Program-made: the position numbers and the translations under genes
Assembly: GCA_014281115.1 (NCBI GenBank)
Contig: JACONQ010000005.1
Coordinates: 1,240,001-1,304,000 of the forward strand
DNA: 64,000 bases
From: Laburnicola sp. R22_1
Taxonomy: Eukaryota; Ascomycota; Dothideomycetes; Pleosporales; Didymosphaeriaceae
Direction: 5' to 3'
Notes under the pieces: model-generated
Told to the model about the DNA's origin: nothing
The model's input: only the letters and a program-made list of their open reading frames with translations
Database searches by the model: none
In this document: positions 53,747 to 64,000 of the stretch, piece by piece
Numbering within the stretch: the stretch's first letter is position 1
Layout: each line of letters opens with the position of its first letter

Positions 53747-55628
53747 ATGCCCCACCATCCTGTTCTCTGCCAAAACACTCTGCGTCGTGCCGGCACGTTC
53801 GTACTTTCGCTCCCCCGAAAACATACGGGCTTTGCCTCGACTGTAGCCTGCAGACCACTTTTACCCTTTCTTTGGCCGCGCAAACACTCGACCACGACAA
53901 CAACACGCGACGAGATGGGGAAAGAAGGGAAGGGCAACTTCCAGCTGAAGACGCCCAAGGGCACGCGGGACTGTATGCGACTGAACCGAAGCATTCAGCA
54001 AGCCGGTGCTAATTGAGTTGCAGGGTCGGGCACCGATGTTGTTCTTCGCGAACAGATCTTCTCAACCATCACCAGTGTTTTCAAGTACGTGGCTCTTGGT
54101 AGCAAGACATAGAAAGCGCCATGCTAACTGAACCGGTAGGCGCCACGGTGGTGTCACCATAGATACGTACGCGACGCTCCCGCCGTCTTCCTTCCACCTC
54201 GCTGACCGGAACTAGACCCGTGTTCGAATTGAAAGAGACGCTCACGGGCAAATATGGAGAAGACAGCAAGCTCATTTATGACCTCGCAGACCAGGGCGGC
54301 GAGATATGCTCGCTGCGGTACGATCTTACCGTTCCGTTCGCGCGATTCTGCGCTCAGAACGCAGTCCAGAACATCAAACGATATCACATCGCGAAGGTCT
54401 ACCGACGAGACCAGCCGGCAATGACGAAGGGACGCATGAGAGAATTCTACCAGTGTGATTTCGATATCGCAGGCCAGTACGACCCCATGTTGCCGGATGC
54501 GGAGATCCTGAGGATCGTCAAGGAGGTGTTCGAGGACCTGCCGGAGTGGAAGGGGAAGTTTACAATCAAAATAAATCACAGGAAGATCTTGGATGGCATC
54601 TTTCAAATATGTGGCGTGCCCACAGACAAGATTCGGACGATAAGTAGTGCTGTGGATAAGCTAGACAAGGTAGGCAGAAATGACGCGACTCTGTGGAGTT
54701 TGATCGCTAATATCTGTAGTCGCCCTGGGAGGAGGTTCGACGAGAAATGGTCGAGGATAAGGGCTTGGACCCTGAAGTTGCCGATAAAATATGGACGTAC
54801 GCGCAGCTAAAGGGTGGAAAGGATGTGGTTGAGAAGCTCCAAGCAATGCCCGAAGTCGTCGCCAACGAGTCTGCGAAAGAAGGCCTTGAAAATATGGCCC
54901 TCCTCTGCGACTACCTCGAGATCTTCGATGTTATGCCTGCTCTCTCAGTAGACATGTCTCTCGCCCGCGGCCTGGACTACTACACCGGCGTCATCTACGA
55001 AGTTGTAACAGAAGGATCAGCTCCCTCAGCATCAGCGAAGGATGTAGCCAAGAAGGAGAAGAAACAGAAGAAGAGCGCCGATCCGGATGAGGACAGGTCA
55101 AATGACCCTACAATAGGTGTTGGGTCTGTCGCAGCAGGTGGCCGGTACGATGAGCTGGTTGGTATGTTCAGCGGCAAGCCCATCCCTTGTGTCGGTATCT
55201 CTTTCGGCGTGGACCGCATCTTCAGCATCACCAAAGCTCGCCTCGATACGAACCAGGTCATCCGCCCCACCGAGGTCGACGTCTTTGTCATGGCATTCGG
55301 TGGCGGTAAAGAGTTTAAGGGTATGCTGCCTGAGCGTATGGCAATCGCGAAGCTGCTGTGGGATGCTGGAATCAAGGCGGAATATCTCTGGAAACAGAAA
55401 CCCAAGTTGCAGAATCAGTTCAAGGCCGCGGAGAACGGGAAAGTGCCGTGGGCGGTCATTTTGGGCGAGGACGAACTGAAGGCTGGTAAGATTAAGATCA
55501 AGGAGATGGGCTTGCCTGAGGGACACCCCGAGAAGGATGGTGTGATGGTTGAGAAGGACAATCTGGTTGTGGAGTTACAGAGCCGCTTCAATGGGAAGAC
55601 GAGTGTTCCCGACCGGACTGCCGCATAG
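53747..55628 (+). CDS. HTS1: Histidyl-tRNA synthetase, dual start (mitochondrial and cytosolic)
   Basis: Five exons (53747-53972, 54024-54084, 54140-54166, 54216-54669, 54720-55628; exon 3 is only 27 nt) give 558 aa. Introns are 51, 55, 49 and 50 nt and all restore phase. The first start adds 56 residues rich in Arg, Leu, Ser and Thr, a mitochondrial presequence; a second in-frame Met at 53915 ([19 protein letters not shown]) gives a 502-aa cytosolic form. Class II motifs: motif 2 [12 protein letters not shown], the HisA motif [13 protein letters not shown], motif 3 [11 protein letters not shown]. The C-terminal anticodon domain begins at [10 protein letters not shown]. One gene serving both compartments is the rule in fungi. 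A Lys-rich insert lies near the HisA region. Confidence 0.92.
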
Positions 55629-56841
55629 GTTTCCTTGACACGTAGAGGAGACTGGTGGAGGACGATACGCCTGTCTTGTGGACTTGTGTCGTGGGAGTTC
55701 CCTTGCTGTGGTTGAAAAGAGAAGCATTGAGGGTGGAGTTTCAAAGCAGATGTACGTGTAACAATTAGACAGGTGCGAGATATCCGATAGAGCAAAGTCA
55801 TTGAATTTTCAATCAGTGTGTAAACATTCCTTCATTCAATATTGTACCACCGTCTACCGCTCGATATCTGTCAAAGTGCTGAGACATACAATCTCGCAAC
55901 TACTTGTTGCGACCTTGCCGATCTTTCGTATGCGGTTTCTTCTGTGATAACCCAGATCCAGGCGCAGGTCCAGGTGACATCACAGGCTAACCAAGACCAG
56001 GCCTGCCCAGCGGCTGCCCCATAATACTACTAATCAACTCCTCCTCGATTATGGCGCACTCCAACAGTCCTACACTGGAGGCAACGCCATTGCTATGCTA
56101 TCCAGCGCCACCGCCTTTAGTGTACTATGCCTACACCTATTATTGACTTGCAGTTGCACATTGTACTTTTTAGGCTCGTGCGTTGTGATGCCTTGATTGC
56201 CGAGGCGCATGTCGATGTCTTTGTGGATGGCATTGCTTTTGAGAAGTGCGCTTCTAGTTAAGGATGTCTTGGATCCAGCGTTTGAGAAACTCTTTGTAGT
56301 TTTCGCCGCCGCCGCGGAGGGTGGGTGTGGGGTGGGTGTGGGTTTGGCATTGTGGGGTGTGGTGGGTTCTATTGGGGAGGATGTTGGGGGATGTTGGAGG
56401 GTGTTTATGTATGTTTGGGTGGGGAGGGGGATGCGTGTGTGATGGGGTGATTGAATGGGGATGGTGAAGGGGAGGTTTGACAGGGAGTGTAATGTAATAT
56501 CCAATACAGGCAAATTTGAAAGGCGTAAGAAGAGACGTTGGGAAGGGACGTGAAGTATATCAAGATGACTTTTCCTTCAAAGCAAAAAGTCTTTGAAATT
56601 TATCTGTGATGTAACACCAGCATGCATGAATGGCATGAGAGACAGCATGTTGAATATGCCGTGAAGAACACCGTGATCATTTGGATTCAATTCCGCAAAT
56701 TTGAATGGGTAGTGTGTGTTTGTTGCATTCACACGTAGGTGCGCAGTGTTTGCGCAGCGAACAGACTCATCTTCACTACATCCAAGCTACATCCCCCAAC
56801 ACAAAGCCACACTCGTGTTTAAATTACCAATATTACCTAGA
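55629..56841. other. Gene-free spacer
   Basis: About 1.2 kb. A minus-strand stretch at about 56254-56330 encodes a short protein-like tail (GGGENYKEFLKRWIQDILN then stop) but no start or upstream exon is found in that frame. The remainder shows nothing. Confidence 0.45.
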
Positions 56842-57883
56842 ATGTTCACACCAGCCCAAGTCAACATGAACCCTCAAGCCGGGCTACTGTGGGAGTCTCA
56901 CCCGCTGTTCGGTCCACGACCCAAGTGGCTCATCGAGCCTGACCTCCAGATAATCACAGAGATTGCACGGCGCGACATCTGGAGATCTAAATTGTAGAAG
57001 AGGCACCATGCTTAGTGGAGTCCCCTGCAACGGCGTAAAAACAAGGTCTACTCGATTGAATGTGGCCGCAAGGCTCGCCATGTAAGTGGCTGGCAAGCTG
57101 TACTTATCGCACATACGCTGATCCCATGTCTCTGCTAGGTCCTGCGCGTCACCCTACCTGTTAACCAAAGCTCAAAACGATGAGCGAATGCGCCACAATT
57201 CGATATATTCTTGGCCATACGAGCATTCCCGTCCCGCGAGTGCTGTCCCACCAGGCCACGAACAACAACGACCTTCGGGAGTTAGGCTACGAGTGGATGC
57301 TGATGCAGCGCGTTGAAGGCGTATTGTTGCACTCACGATGGCGTGAGATGTCGTGGGAGAAGAAGAAAGTGTTGGTGCGGAACATGGTGCAGTATCTGGC
57401 ACAGCTGTTCAAGAGGCGCTTCAAGAGGATTGGAAGTTTGTACATGGACAAGGACGTCGCGGACGTTGCTACGCGTGATAACCTGGTGAGGGTGTCGATT
57501 GAAGGCTCGGAATATTGCCTCAGTGATATTATCTCTATTCCCTTCTTCATCGATGACCATCTCGGTCGCGATGTCCCTAGAAAGATATTCGATTCAAGCC
57601 GCGAGTGGCTAGCAGCGCGTCTCCAGCTAGCTCTTGTCAATTCCCCAAATTCCTCATCGGAAGCGACCGCGATACTCTCCCTGACAAAGCAGCCTGTGCA
57701 TACAAGGAAGAAGACGGCACCGAACAAGTACGCGAGTATTACTGGGGGCAGTTGGAACAATACGAAAGGACCCAGCTGTGGGACTGCTTTGTTGAAGAAA
57801 TGGACCGAGTGTGTCCAGAGTGGCTGAAGGTGCACATAGGGAATACAGAGAACTGTATGAAAGCTGCGAGTTGGATCACATGA
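56842..57883 (+). pseudogene. APH-type phosphotransferase family relic, catalytic core deleted
   Basis: Pieces of a fungal aminoglycoside-phosphotransferase-like (kinase-fold) protein occur in order. They are the N-terminal block ending LIEPDLQIITEIARRDI, then NKVYSIECGRKARH, an intron (GTAAGT...GCTAG), VLRVTLPVN, and after a one-base shift KLKTMSECATIRYI, IPVPRVL and LMQRVEGVLL. The frame continues to WLAARLQLALVN, then jumps to FPKFLIGSDRD and a C-terminal helix in another frame (to 57883). The expected central HDD...IVDWE catalytic segment is missing. At least three breaks plus a deletion make it non-functional. Substrate of the intact family is generally unknown in fungi. Confidence 0.72.
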
Positions 57884-58473
57884 ACGCCGACTTTGTGACG
57901 CCTATTGATTATTCGGTTGGTCAGTGGAGGGTTACACGGTGGCTGGATGAGGGTTTGAGATTGTCTCTTGGGCGACGTTGTGGGGTGTAGAAGGGAATGT
58001 GGATAGATGCTCATCGTTTGAAGAGTCTGGGTTTTGACTCTTTTGAGATCGTTATTCTCGTGCTTGTTGGTTGAATTGCGAGCGAGAATTGGGATGCGTG
58101 CACAGTGAGATAATCCTTCGTGATATCAAAGAACCGAGGCCGGCGCCATGACTCGGAGTCCCCTGTCTGTCACACTAGATTAGATATCCCATGCAACAAG
58201 AGCTTCTCCTTAAGCTCATTCACGAACCGTTACAAATTATAATAATCGCCATTGCAAGCATAACTAACAGAAGCTTCTCTTCCTTAACGGAACGCTCTTA
58301 TGGACATCCTCCTTCTTTGAAAGTTGAATCGGAACCGTTTGCGGCTCATGACGGTCACCTCTAGCCAGCGCTTTACCACCCACTACCGCCCCCTACCTTG
58401 TGTCTCTGCTTAGCACAACACCTTCGAGCAGCATACATAGACGTTATACCCTCGCCCTACTCTTCTAACCTAC
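57884..58473. other. Convergent spacer between two pseudogenes
   Basis: No protein-like frame, RNA or repeat recognised. Confidence 0.5.
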
Positions 58474-59939
58474 CTAATACACTCTTATTGTAATCTGTGC
58501 TATAATCCCTAGCACCATAGCTATGCCTGCAACAATCCACACTCCTGCATACTCTTTCTGCACCCTCGCCGTGCTTAGCCCCACTGGGGAGACTTTCTTA
58601 AGTGTGCTCCCTGCAATCGGATTTCCGGCTAGTTCACTAAACGCCGCAATGGAGTAGCCTATGCCAATTCTAGTGCCGTATTTGGCGGGGTCCTTAGTAA
58701 GGTTGGCCATAATAATGGGAGGGAGGAAAAGAATGCCTCCAGACGCAAAGCAGTAAGCGATGGCGATGACGACGAGGGTAGCAAAACTGTGTACAGCACG
58801 GAAGCAATAGAGGGCCACGGCGGAAAGAATGGTCGAGACAATCAGAGTGTTCAGGCTGCCGTACCTAGATCGCGATAAACGAATCAACTTTCAGCATCCA
58901 TGGAAAACACAGTCAAGGTAAAGGAGGGATGAAATGCAACAAAACATACCGATATGCGCAGATGGAGGGAAGGACTCTCCCAAATATGGAGGCAGCATTC
59001 ATGATGCTTACTAGATAGAAGGACATAGTTTGCCGCCATCATAAATGTAAAACCTAATCGACACTCGCGTTAGATGGTCAAGGACGCCATTACGGTCGGA
59101 TTCGTAAGCTTACCAAGAACGAAAGAGATGTATATGGGTTCTTTAAAGTATCGAAGGTCTAGCCGTTGACCCGACTTTTTGTTTGATCGCCTTGGCTTGA
59201 TCACGATAAATGAAACCACCTGCGTGATAAGCATAACAAGCGCATAGGCTCGAACAGACCAGCTAAACCCAATATCTTAAATGAGCCGTTTGAGCATGAT
59301 TGGGCCGTATACTCCCCCTGCGGTTCATGTTAGCAACAAACAACCTTGTTGGATACCTCCACCATAGATAGAATGATGAATCCCTACGTGGATTGACACG
59401 TACCAATCGCGCTTCCCGTGGCAGCAATTCCGGCGGCAATCATTCTCTTCTTCTGAAAATATACGGTCAAGTTTGCCAAACTCGTTAGGAGTAGCATACC
59501 ACTCCCGACGCCGACGCAAGCTCCTTGTGATAATAGTAGCTGGTAGTATTTTGTGCTGAAGCTGGTCATCAGCATGCCGAAAACTTCCAGACAGCTACCA
59601 ATTGCCATGATGTGCCTCAAGTATCCGAAGTCAAGCAGTATCCCAGCAAAGACGCCGGCAAACATCATTAGGAAGGTCTGAAGAGATCCAATCCAGGAGA
59701 TGGCAGAGGAGGAAGTGGACGGAATTAGGGTAGTGGAGTAGTAGGTTTGGAATACACCAAAGGTGGATGTTAATCCCCTAATTGTCGGCTAGTACATGGA
59801 TCGGAATCGGTGAACAATTTGGTTACCAGCTGTTCATGAAAAGAAGCCAGCTGGCAAATACCTGAAGCCAGTCTAAGCTTCCACCATCGATCCTAGGAGT
59901 CGGTGTGCTCTGGTCTGCTTCCAGCTGCCTATCGTCCAT
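58474..59939 (-). pseudogene. MFS monocarboxylate-transporter-like gene, stop and frameshift
   Basis: The minus strand encodes a 12-helix MFS protein of the fungal MCT-like group in five exons. It starts MDDRQLEADQSTPTPRIDGG at 59939; early helices include FGVFQTYYSTTLIPSTSSSA and LLSQGACVGVGSGMLLLTSL, and the last exon contains SFATLVVIAIAYCFASGG. Splice sites with GT-AG ends are still readable. Two lesions are seen: an in-frame TAA at 59279-59277 (GPIMLKRLI then stop then DIGFSWSVRAY), and a one-base shift near 59010-59030 between GFTFMMAANYV and SIMNAASIFGRVLPSICAYR. Otherwise the sequence is well preserved, so inactivation is recent. Confidence 0.76.
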
Positions 59940-60813
59940 CGTGTCATTCCTGGTTGGAAGGGAAGATGAAATGGGTTGATCCTGAACACAGTCTATATTT
60001 CAGCCTCTTATTACATAAAATAAGCTCGATAAGTAGAGATGGGCTACAGAATGGAATATGAAAGAATTCTCGTTTACATATTCTTTTCCGTATGGAGCAC
60101 CCTAGTAAGTAAGCACTTACTCTTTTCGACACTGCAAGTTTAACCAAACTAACAGGAACTAGACTGATCCACACGCAGGATAATAAGCAATCGTGGGCAC
60201 GGCACGGGAATAAGAGTCCAAAGGTTACCTTTTACAAAATAGCGTTACTAAGGCGGTAGAAATGGTTTTGAGTATGGAAAAGACTAAGTCTAGCTGTTTG
60301 AGTGGCGAGAGCGTTGTCCTGGTATGCGACATAATGAAGCTGGTTTACAATTAGGGACAGGGTTTGGGAGGAGATGTGAGAACTATCAACGAATAAGTGC
60401 AAAAATGCGAAGATAGGGTGGGGTTCCCTAGAAAATTGCTAGGGGTACGTCGTCCATTTTAGGGAGCGGCGCGTGTGCGGCGAGGTTCGCCTCTTGCCTT
60501 TAATAAAGGGACAGTGGTACCAAAGTAAGTTAGCCCCCAGACCCAACTATGGGGCCCTTTACGTCTTGCATCTTACCCTATTATATCTTTAACACCGGTT
60601 AATTGTCCCGCCCATCTGAATATTATTTTGGTGTCTGGCGCCCAGCTGTGCCACTACTTGGCAGATCGCAACCGCGTAACAACGAATTATTAACAGCTAG
60701 TATCTTATAACCTTATAACTAGCTGCCCAAGCACAGCTCGCCTTTAAGTGACTTGTCATACCTAGCTACCAAAGCAATTTGATAAAAACGATCCGCCTAT
60801 TATGAGTTAACAC
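59940..60813. other. Divergent region between transporter and rhodopsin-like pseudogenes
   Basis: AT-rich in part. A hairpin-like CAGCTAGT...ACTAGCTG pair lies at about 60696-60726. No gene or clear transposon. Confidence 0.45.
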
Positions 60814-61821
60814 GTGCGTCTAGGAGTTGACCTGAGCGAAGATCATACAGGATCTATCATTACCTCCGTTATCGTATACATGGTCCTCTCAGGCTTGAGT
60901 GTCATCGTAAGTTTTGCCTCCTGATATCTGAAGAAAACCTCTATCGCAATACCAGATTGGTTGATCCTCGGCAACCTTGCCGGCGCATGGGCGATTTCTC
61001 TCATCATTATCCAAGGTAAGGTCGACAGGCTTACCCTTATGCTATGGAATCTGCTTACTAACAATACTGGCAGCGGCAAAGAGAGGTTTGGGAAAGCATG
61101 TAGAGGTCGTCGGAATGGCCGGTGTTTGTGAACTCCTCCTCCTGAGGTATATCGGCGAAGTCTTCTACAGCATTTCGTTCCCGCTGATGGGTATTTCCAT
61201 CTTTGTGATTATGTGGGGGATCGCGCTTCTGCTCGTGACTATCTTCTCGTGTCAACTGATCCATGGATTTTGGGATCTTATGGTCAAATCTAAGTGTGTG
61301 GACTCGGAGACCTTCTGGGGAAACAGCATCCCTAATATCCTGCCGACATCCTGATCCTGTGTTTGCCCGTCAATGAGACCAGACAAGTTCAAATGTCCCG
61401 CAGCGCAAAATCCTCGCCCCCGCACTCACCTCTCAGGGAATCAGAAGCTAACGTATGCATACGCAGCGTCATTATCGCTAGTGGGCTATGAATCTACTAC
61501 TTCCTGGACATGGATCTCATGGACGTGACATGGACCTACCAAGGCGTCGGACTATGGACCGCCGTGGAAATCGACGTCGCCGTCATCAGCGCCTGTCTCC
61601 CGTTGATCCGCCCCACCCTCCAATTCCTGATCCCCTCCTCCGTCATCTAGTATGTCTCCAAATCGCGAAGCACCCGAGATACGGAGGACAAGACCGAGGA
61701 GTCCTCCAAGGCGAAGATTTCACAACAGAAACCGAACAAATTCGACCCGAAAGACGACTACGAACGCCTCGTCGAGTACCCGATGCAGGCCTTGACATCA
61801 ACAAACATGTCTCGAGCCTAA
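60814..61821 (+). pseudogene. Fungal rhodopsin-domain (PTH11/SAT5-like) membrane protein relic
   Basis: The plus strand shows a seven-helix fungal membrane protein in decay. The frame from 60814 has no ATG; it reads LGVDLSEDHTGSIITSVIVY, meets TGA at 60922, continues YLKKTSIAIPDWLILGNLAG, crosses an intron (61016-61073) and gives GLGKHVEVVGMAG, LLVTIFSCQLIHGFWDLM and GNSIPNIL. A shift leads to DILILCLPV, another TGA, then WTYQGVGLWTAVEIDVAV, LRPTLQFLIPSS-type end (here LIRPTLQFLIPSS), TAG and a tail to 61821. Part of helices 3-4 is deleted. These proteins are receptor-like; this copy cannot be functional. Confidence 0.75.
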
Positions 61822-64000
61822 TCACACTGTTTTTTGGCGGAGTGTGGGGAGCTGTTCGGCGCACAGCGTTGACTGCGGCACATGGAAGCAGGGCAAACAT
61901 ATCCGTGCCAGGCGCGTTCGCCAAGAGTCCGAAAGGCGAGTAAGTCACTCAGACTACCACATAGGTCAGGCCGTGAAGTAGAAGAAGATAGTTCACTTCC
62001 CTCCCACACAATAAAAACAACCTCAACCTTAAACTTCACTCTTCCTCTTTATGATCGGGCCACCGCAGACGCCATCTTTGATTAACCCAGCCCATGTAAT
62101 CTTCTGACGTCTTTCCCCGTTCTTTTTCCATGTCCATACACTATAGTCCTATCCAGTTCTATTACGAACGCATATGGACGTTGAACAGAGAGAATTATGA
62201 CTTTAAGAAGGCGGAAAGAACGGTTTGAGACGACGTCTGGAAATTCGATCTTTGAGTGGGTTTTGGGTGTTGTTTACGAGGTTTGCAGACTGCTTTTGTT
62301 AGAATATCAGGGTCGCTTTACCTTTGGAGACATTCAAACTTTGTCGTGGGTGCGAACAGTGAGTTATGTTTCAAGCATCTGATACAAAGTGTATGATTGT
62401 ACTTCAATTACAATATTGCCCCTTCCGTAATCATCTCACAGTAACTGGTTCATTGTTTTCCTGTAAACTTCCGTTTTCATCATCAATCGTTATTCGCAAA
62501 TTCGTTCGGTGATATATTTATTGGCTGTTGCATTGGCCGAATGAATGAGACTGACACAATGAAGAGGGGCTACAGGATCATGTCATCGAAATTCTCAGAA
62601 GGTTTGCTGGCTTGCCCATGCTGCATTCGCTGATTCCATTTCTCCCTTTGAATTTTGACCCATGAGCTTCCAGATCCTGACTGCGTGATTGTTTGTCGTT
62701 TGTGCCTACAAGCGAAATTCACCAGCGTCGATTGTAGATAGATCCCATAATAAGTACGCGATTGATGACTGGTGGGCGTATAGGTTTGTCGCCCGATGGC
62801 TTGATGAGATTGATGGAGGCGACCAAGTGTACAGTTTGGGAGCTGCGAAGCAAGACTGAAGGTGATGGGTGGCAGAACAGATATATGAATGAAATCCTTC
62901 TATGAGTGCGCCATCTTGGAATACTAGCATCGAGTATGCCTTGTTCGAATGCGAATCATTATACAAGAGGACAGTTGAGCAAGGCATTACTTCGCGCTTT
63001 CTGTTCCGGATGAAATAGCGAGCCGAGACCGACCCGATGACTCGGAGACTGGATGAATCCTACGAAATAACGGATCAAAACAGGTACTTCGAGTTAGTCC
63101 CTGAAACTACCATTAGCTGGAGAAAGCGTGAGTAATCATGAAACTGAGTCACTGGGCGGCGGCGCAGCAGAATACAACTGCAGCGGCACCTTCCGGTAAG
63201 GAGACCCGAACTTCTCGGGAGCAACAAACCGAAGATGCGATGCCGTTGAAGGAAGCCCTGGAGGAAGGAAGGAAGGAAGGAGGAGGAGTGTATCGGATGG
63301 AAATAGAAGCAGGCCGACCCGAACGCCTGGAACCGGGAATCCTTGCCGGGACCTTTTCTGCTCAACACCACGTCCATTGGCCCCCAGCGACTGTTCACGA
63401 CGTCAACCGGTGGTCATGCGCATCATAAAGCCCGTTGACCGTATGACGGGCGCCTGCTTGCCTCGCAGCAGTCATGTCGTGAGGCTCATGTACGCGCACC
63501 AAGGCGACGCTGGCGATATTCTCCTTCTGATGCAAGCCTGGGCAGCGAGGTTGTGAAAGGCTCCGAGCGCACTGGGCACAGCCCGCGATGCGGCACCAGC
63601 GGCCAGCGTCCCACCCTCCGAATCGGAACAGGGAACTTACCTAGGACCACGGCAGGCCTGAGTGCTCACGAGACGGGACAAAGGCTGTGCTAAAAATGCA
63701 GTGAGACCTTCCTCTTCCATACATGCAGCCTTCGTTGTGAGCGCCGGCGACTCGTACGGATTCAGAGGTGCACTCCTGAACCTCCAATCCAACTGGAGCT
63801 CTGCTTGTGATGATGGCGTCATTGGCAAAGGAGAAACGCGAAGGCCTCATTTCCTTTGCTTAGCAGCTGAGCATCTTTACGGGGGCTGAAGGATAGCTGC
63901 AGCCACGTCGACTAGGAACAGCAAACGGCCCGCGTCATGTTCAACTCCCGGCTGCGTTTTGCGTGGAGAATTCCTCCCGCTAACAAGTAGTCTGTGCCAC
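61822..64000. other. Gene-free right end
   Basis: About 2.2 kb with only short frames. A (GGAA)n microsatellite lies at about 63261-63285. GC content rises after 63100. No domain, RNA gene or transposon terminus recognised; a gene continuing past the window edge cannot be excluded. Confidence 0.45.

Noticed and set aside
56254..56330. Short protein-like tail ending NYKEFLKRWIQDILN on the minus strand
   Set aside because: No start codon or upstream exon was found in the frame; an ATG nearby is in another frame. Too little to call a gene.
60696..60726. CAGCTAGT...ACTAGCTG pair as a transposon end
   Set aside because: A short AT-rich hairpin without flanking duplication or a partner end.
1..64000. 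CRISPR array, bacterial operon or phage-like system
   Set aside because: No spaced direct repeats or bacterial gene organisation; the window is intron-bearing fungal DNA.

Overview
This window is nuclear DNA of a filamentous ascomycete (Pezizomycotina, most likely a Dothideomycete). The evidence is many intron-bearing genes with short GT-AG introns (39-141 nt, mostly 45-60) and CTAAC/CTGAC-type branch sites, a Zn(2)Cys6 regulator, a fungal P450, rhodopsin-like and MCT-type membrane proteins, and AT-rich degraded islands. The class-level call is inference; no ribosomal or marker sequence fixes the species.

Layout. 1-6.7 kb: ESCRT-I VPS37, a mitochondrial membrane protein, an EEF1AKMT4-like methyltransferase and a disrupted multi-pass membrane protein gene. 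8.7-14.8 kb: a six-exon P450, an aldo-keto reductase, a NUDIX hydrolase whose 3' end carries a 116-bp tandem duplication, and a frameshifted glutathione S-transferase. 14.8-20.4 kb: a gene-poor stretch holding only RPS29 (uS14). 20.4-31.6 kb: Zn(2)Cys6 regulator, mitochondrial uL2m, B-type cyclin, ankyrin protein and HIT protein. 31.7-44.5 kb: divergent uL10m / mitochondrial prolyl-tRNA synthetase, a KH-like two-exon protein, uL23m, a SprT/Spartan-like protease with a one-base frameshift, and a TBC Rab-GAP. 45-47.4 kb: a small nest of transposable elements around a tRNA-Glu. 48.9-55.6 kb: SSK2-type MAPKKK and histidyl-tRNA synthetase. 56.8-61.8 kb: three adjacent broken accessory genes (phosphotransferase, MCT-type transporter, rhodopsin-like membrane protein).

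How the genes relate. There is no operon and no convincing biosynthetic cluster. Five genes serve mitochondrial translation (uL2m, uL10m, mtProRS, uL23m, dual-start HisRS). Others are core trafficking, cell-cycle and stress-signalling genes. The accessory genes are mostly decayed, while the core genes are intact, which argues that the broken frames are real decay rather than uniformly poor sequence; single-base cases (Spartan, GST C7 run) could still be assembly errors.

Most notable: a 160-bp hAT-type MITE with 56-bp perfect terminal inverted repeats and an 8-bp target duplication sits inside a coding frame that becomes continuous again when the element is removed; two copies of a poly(A)-tailed SINE-like element with target duplications; and a uS14 gene predicted to have lost three of its four zinc-ligand cysteines.
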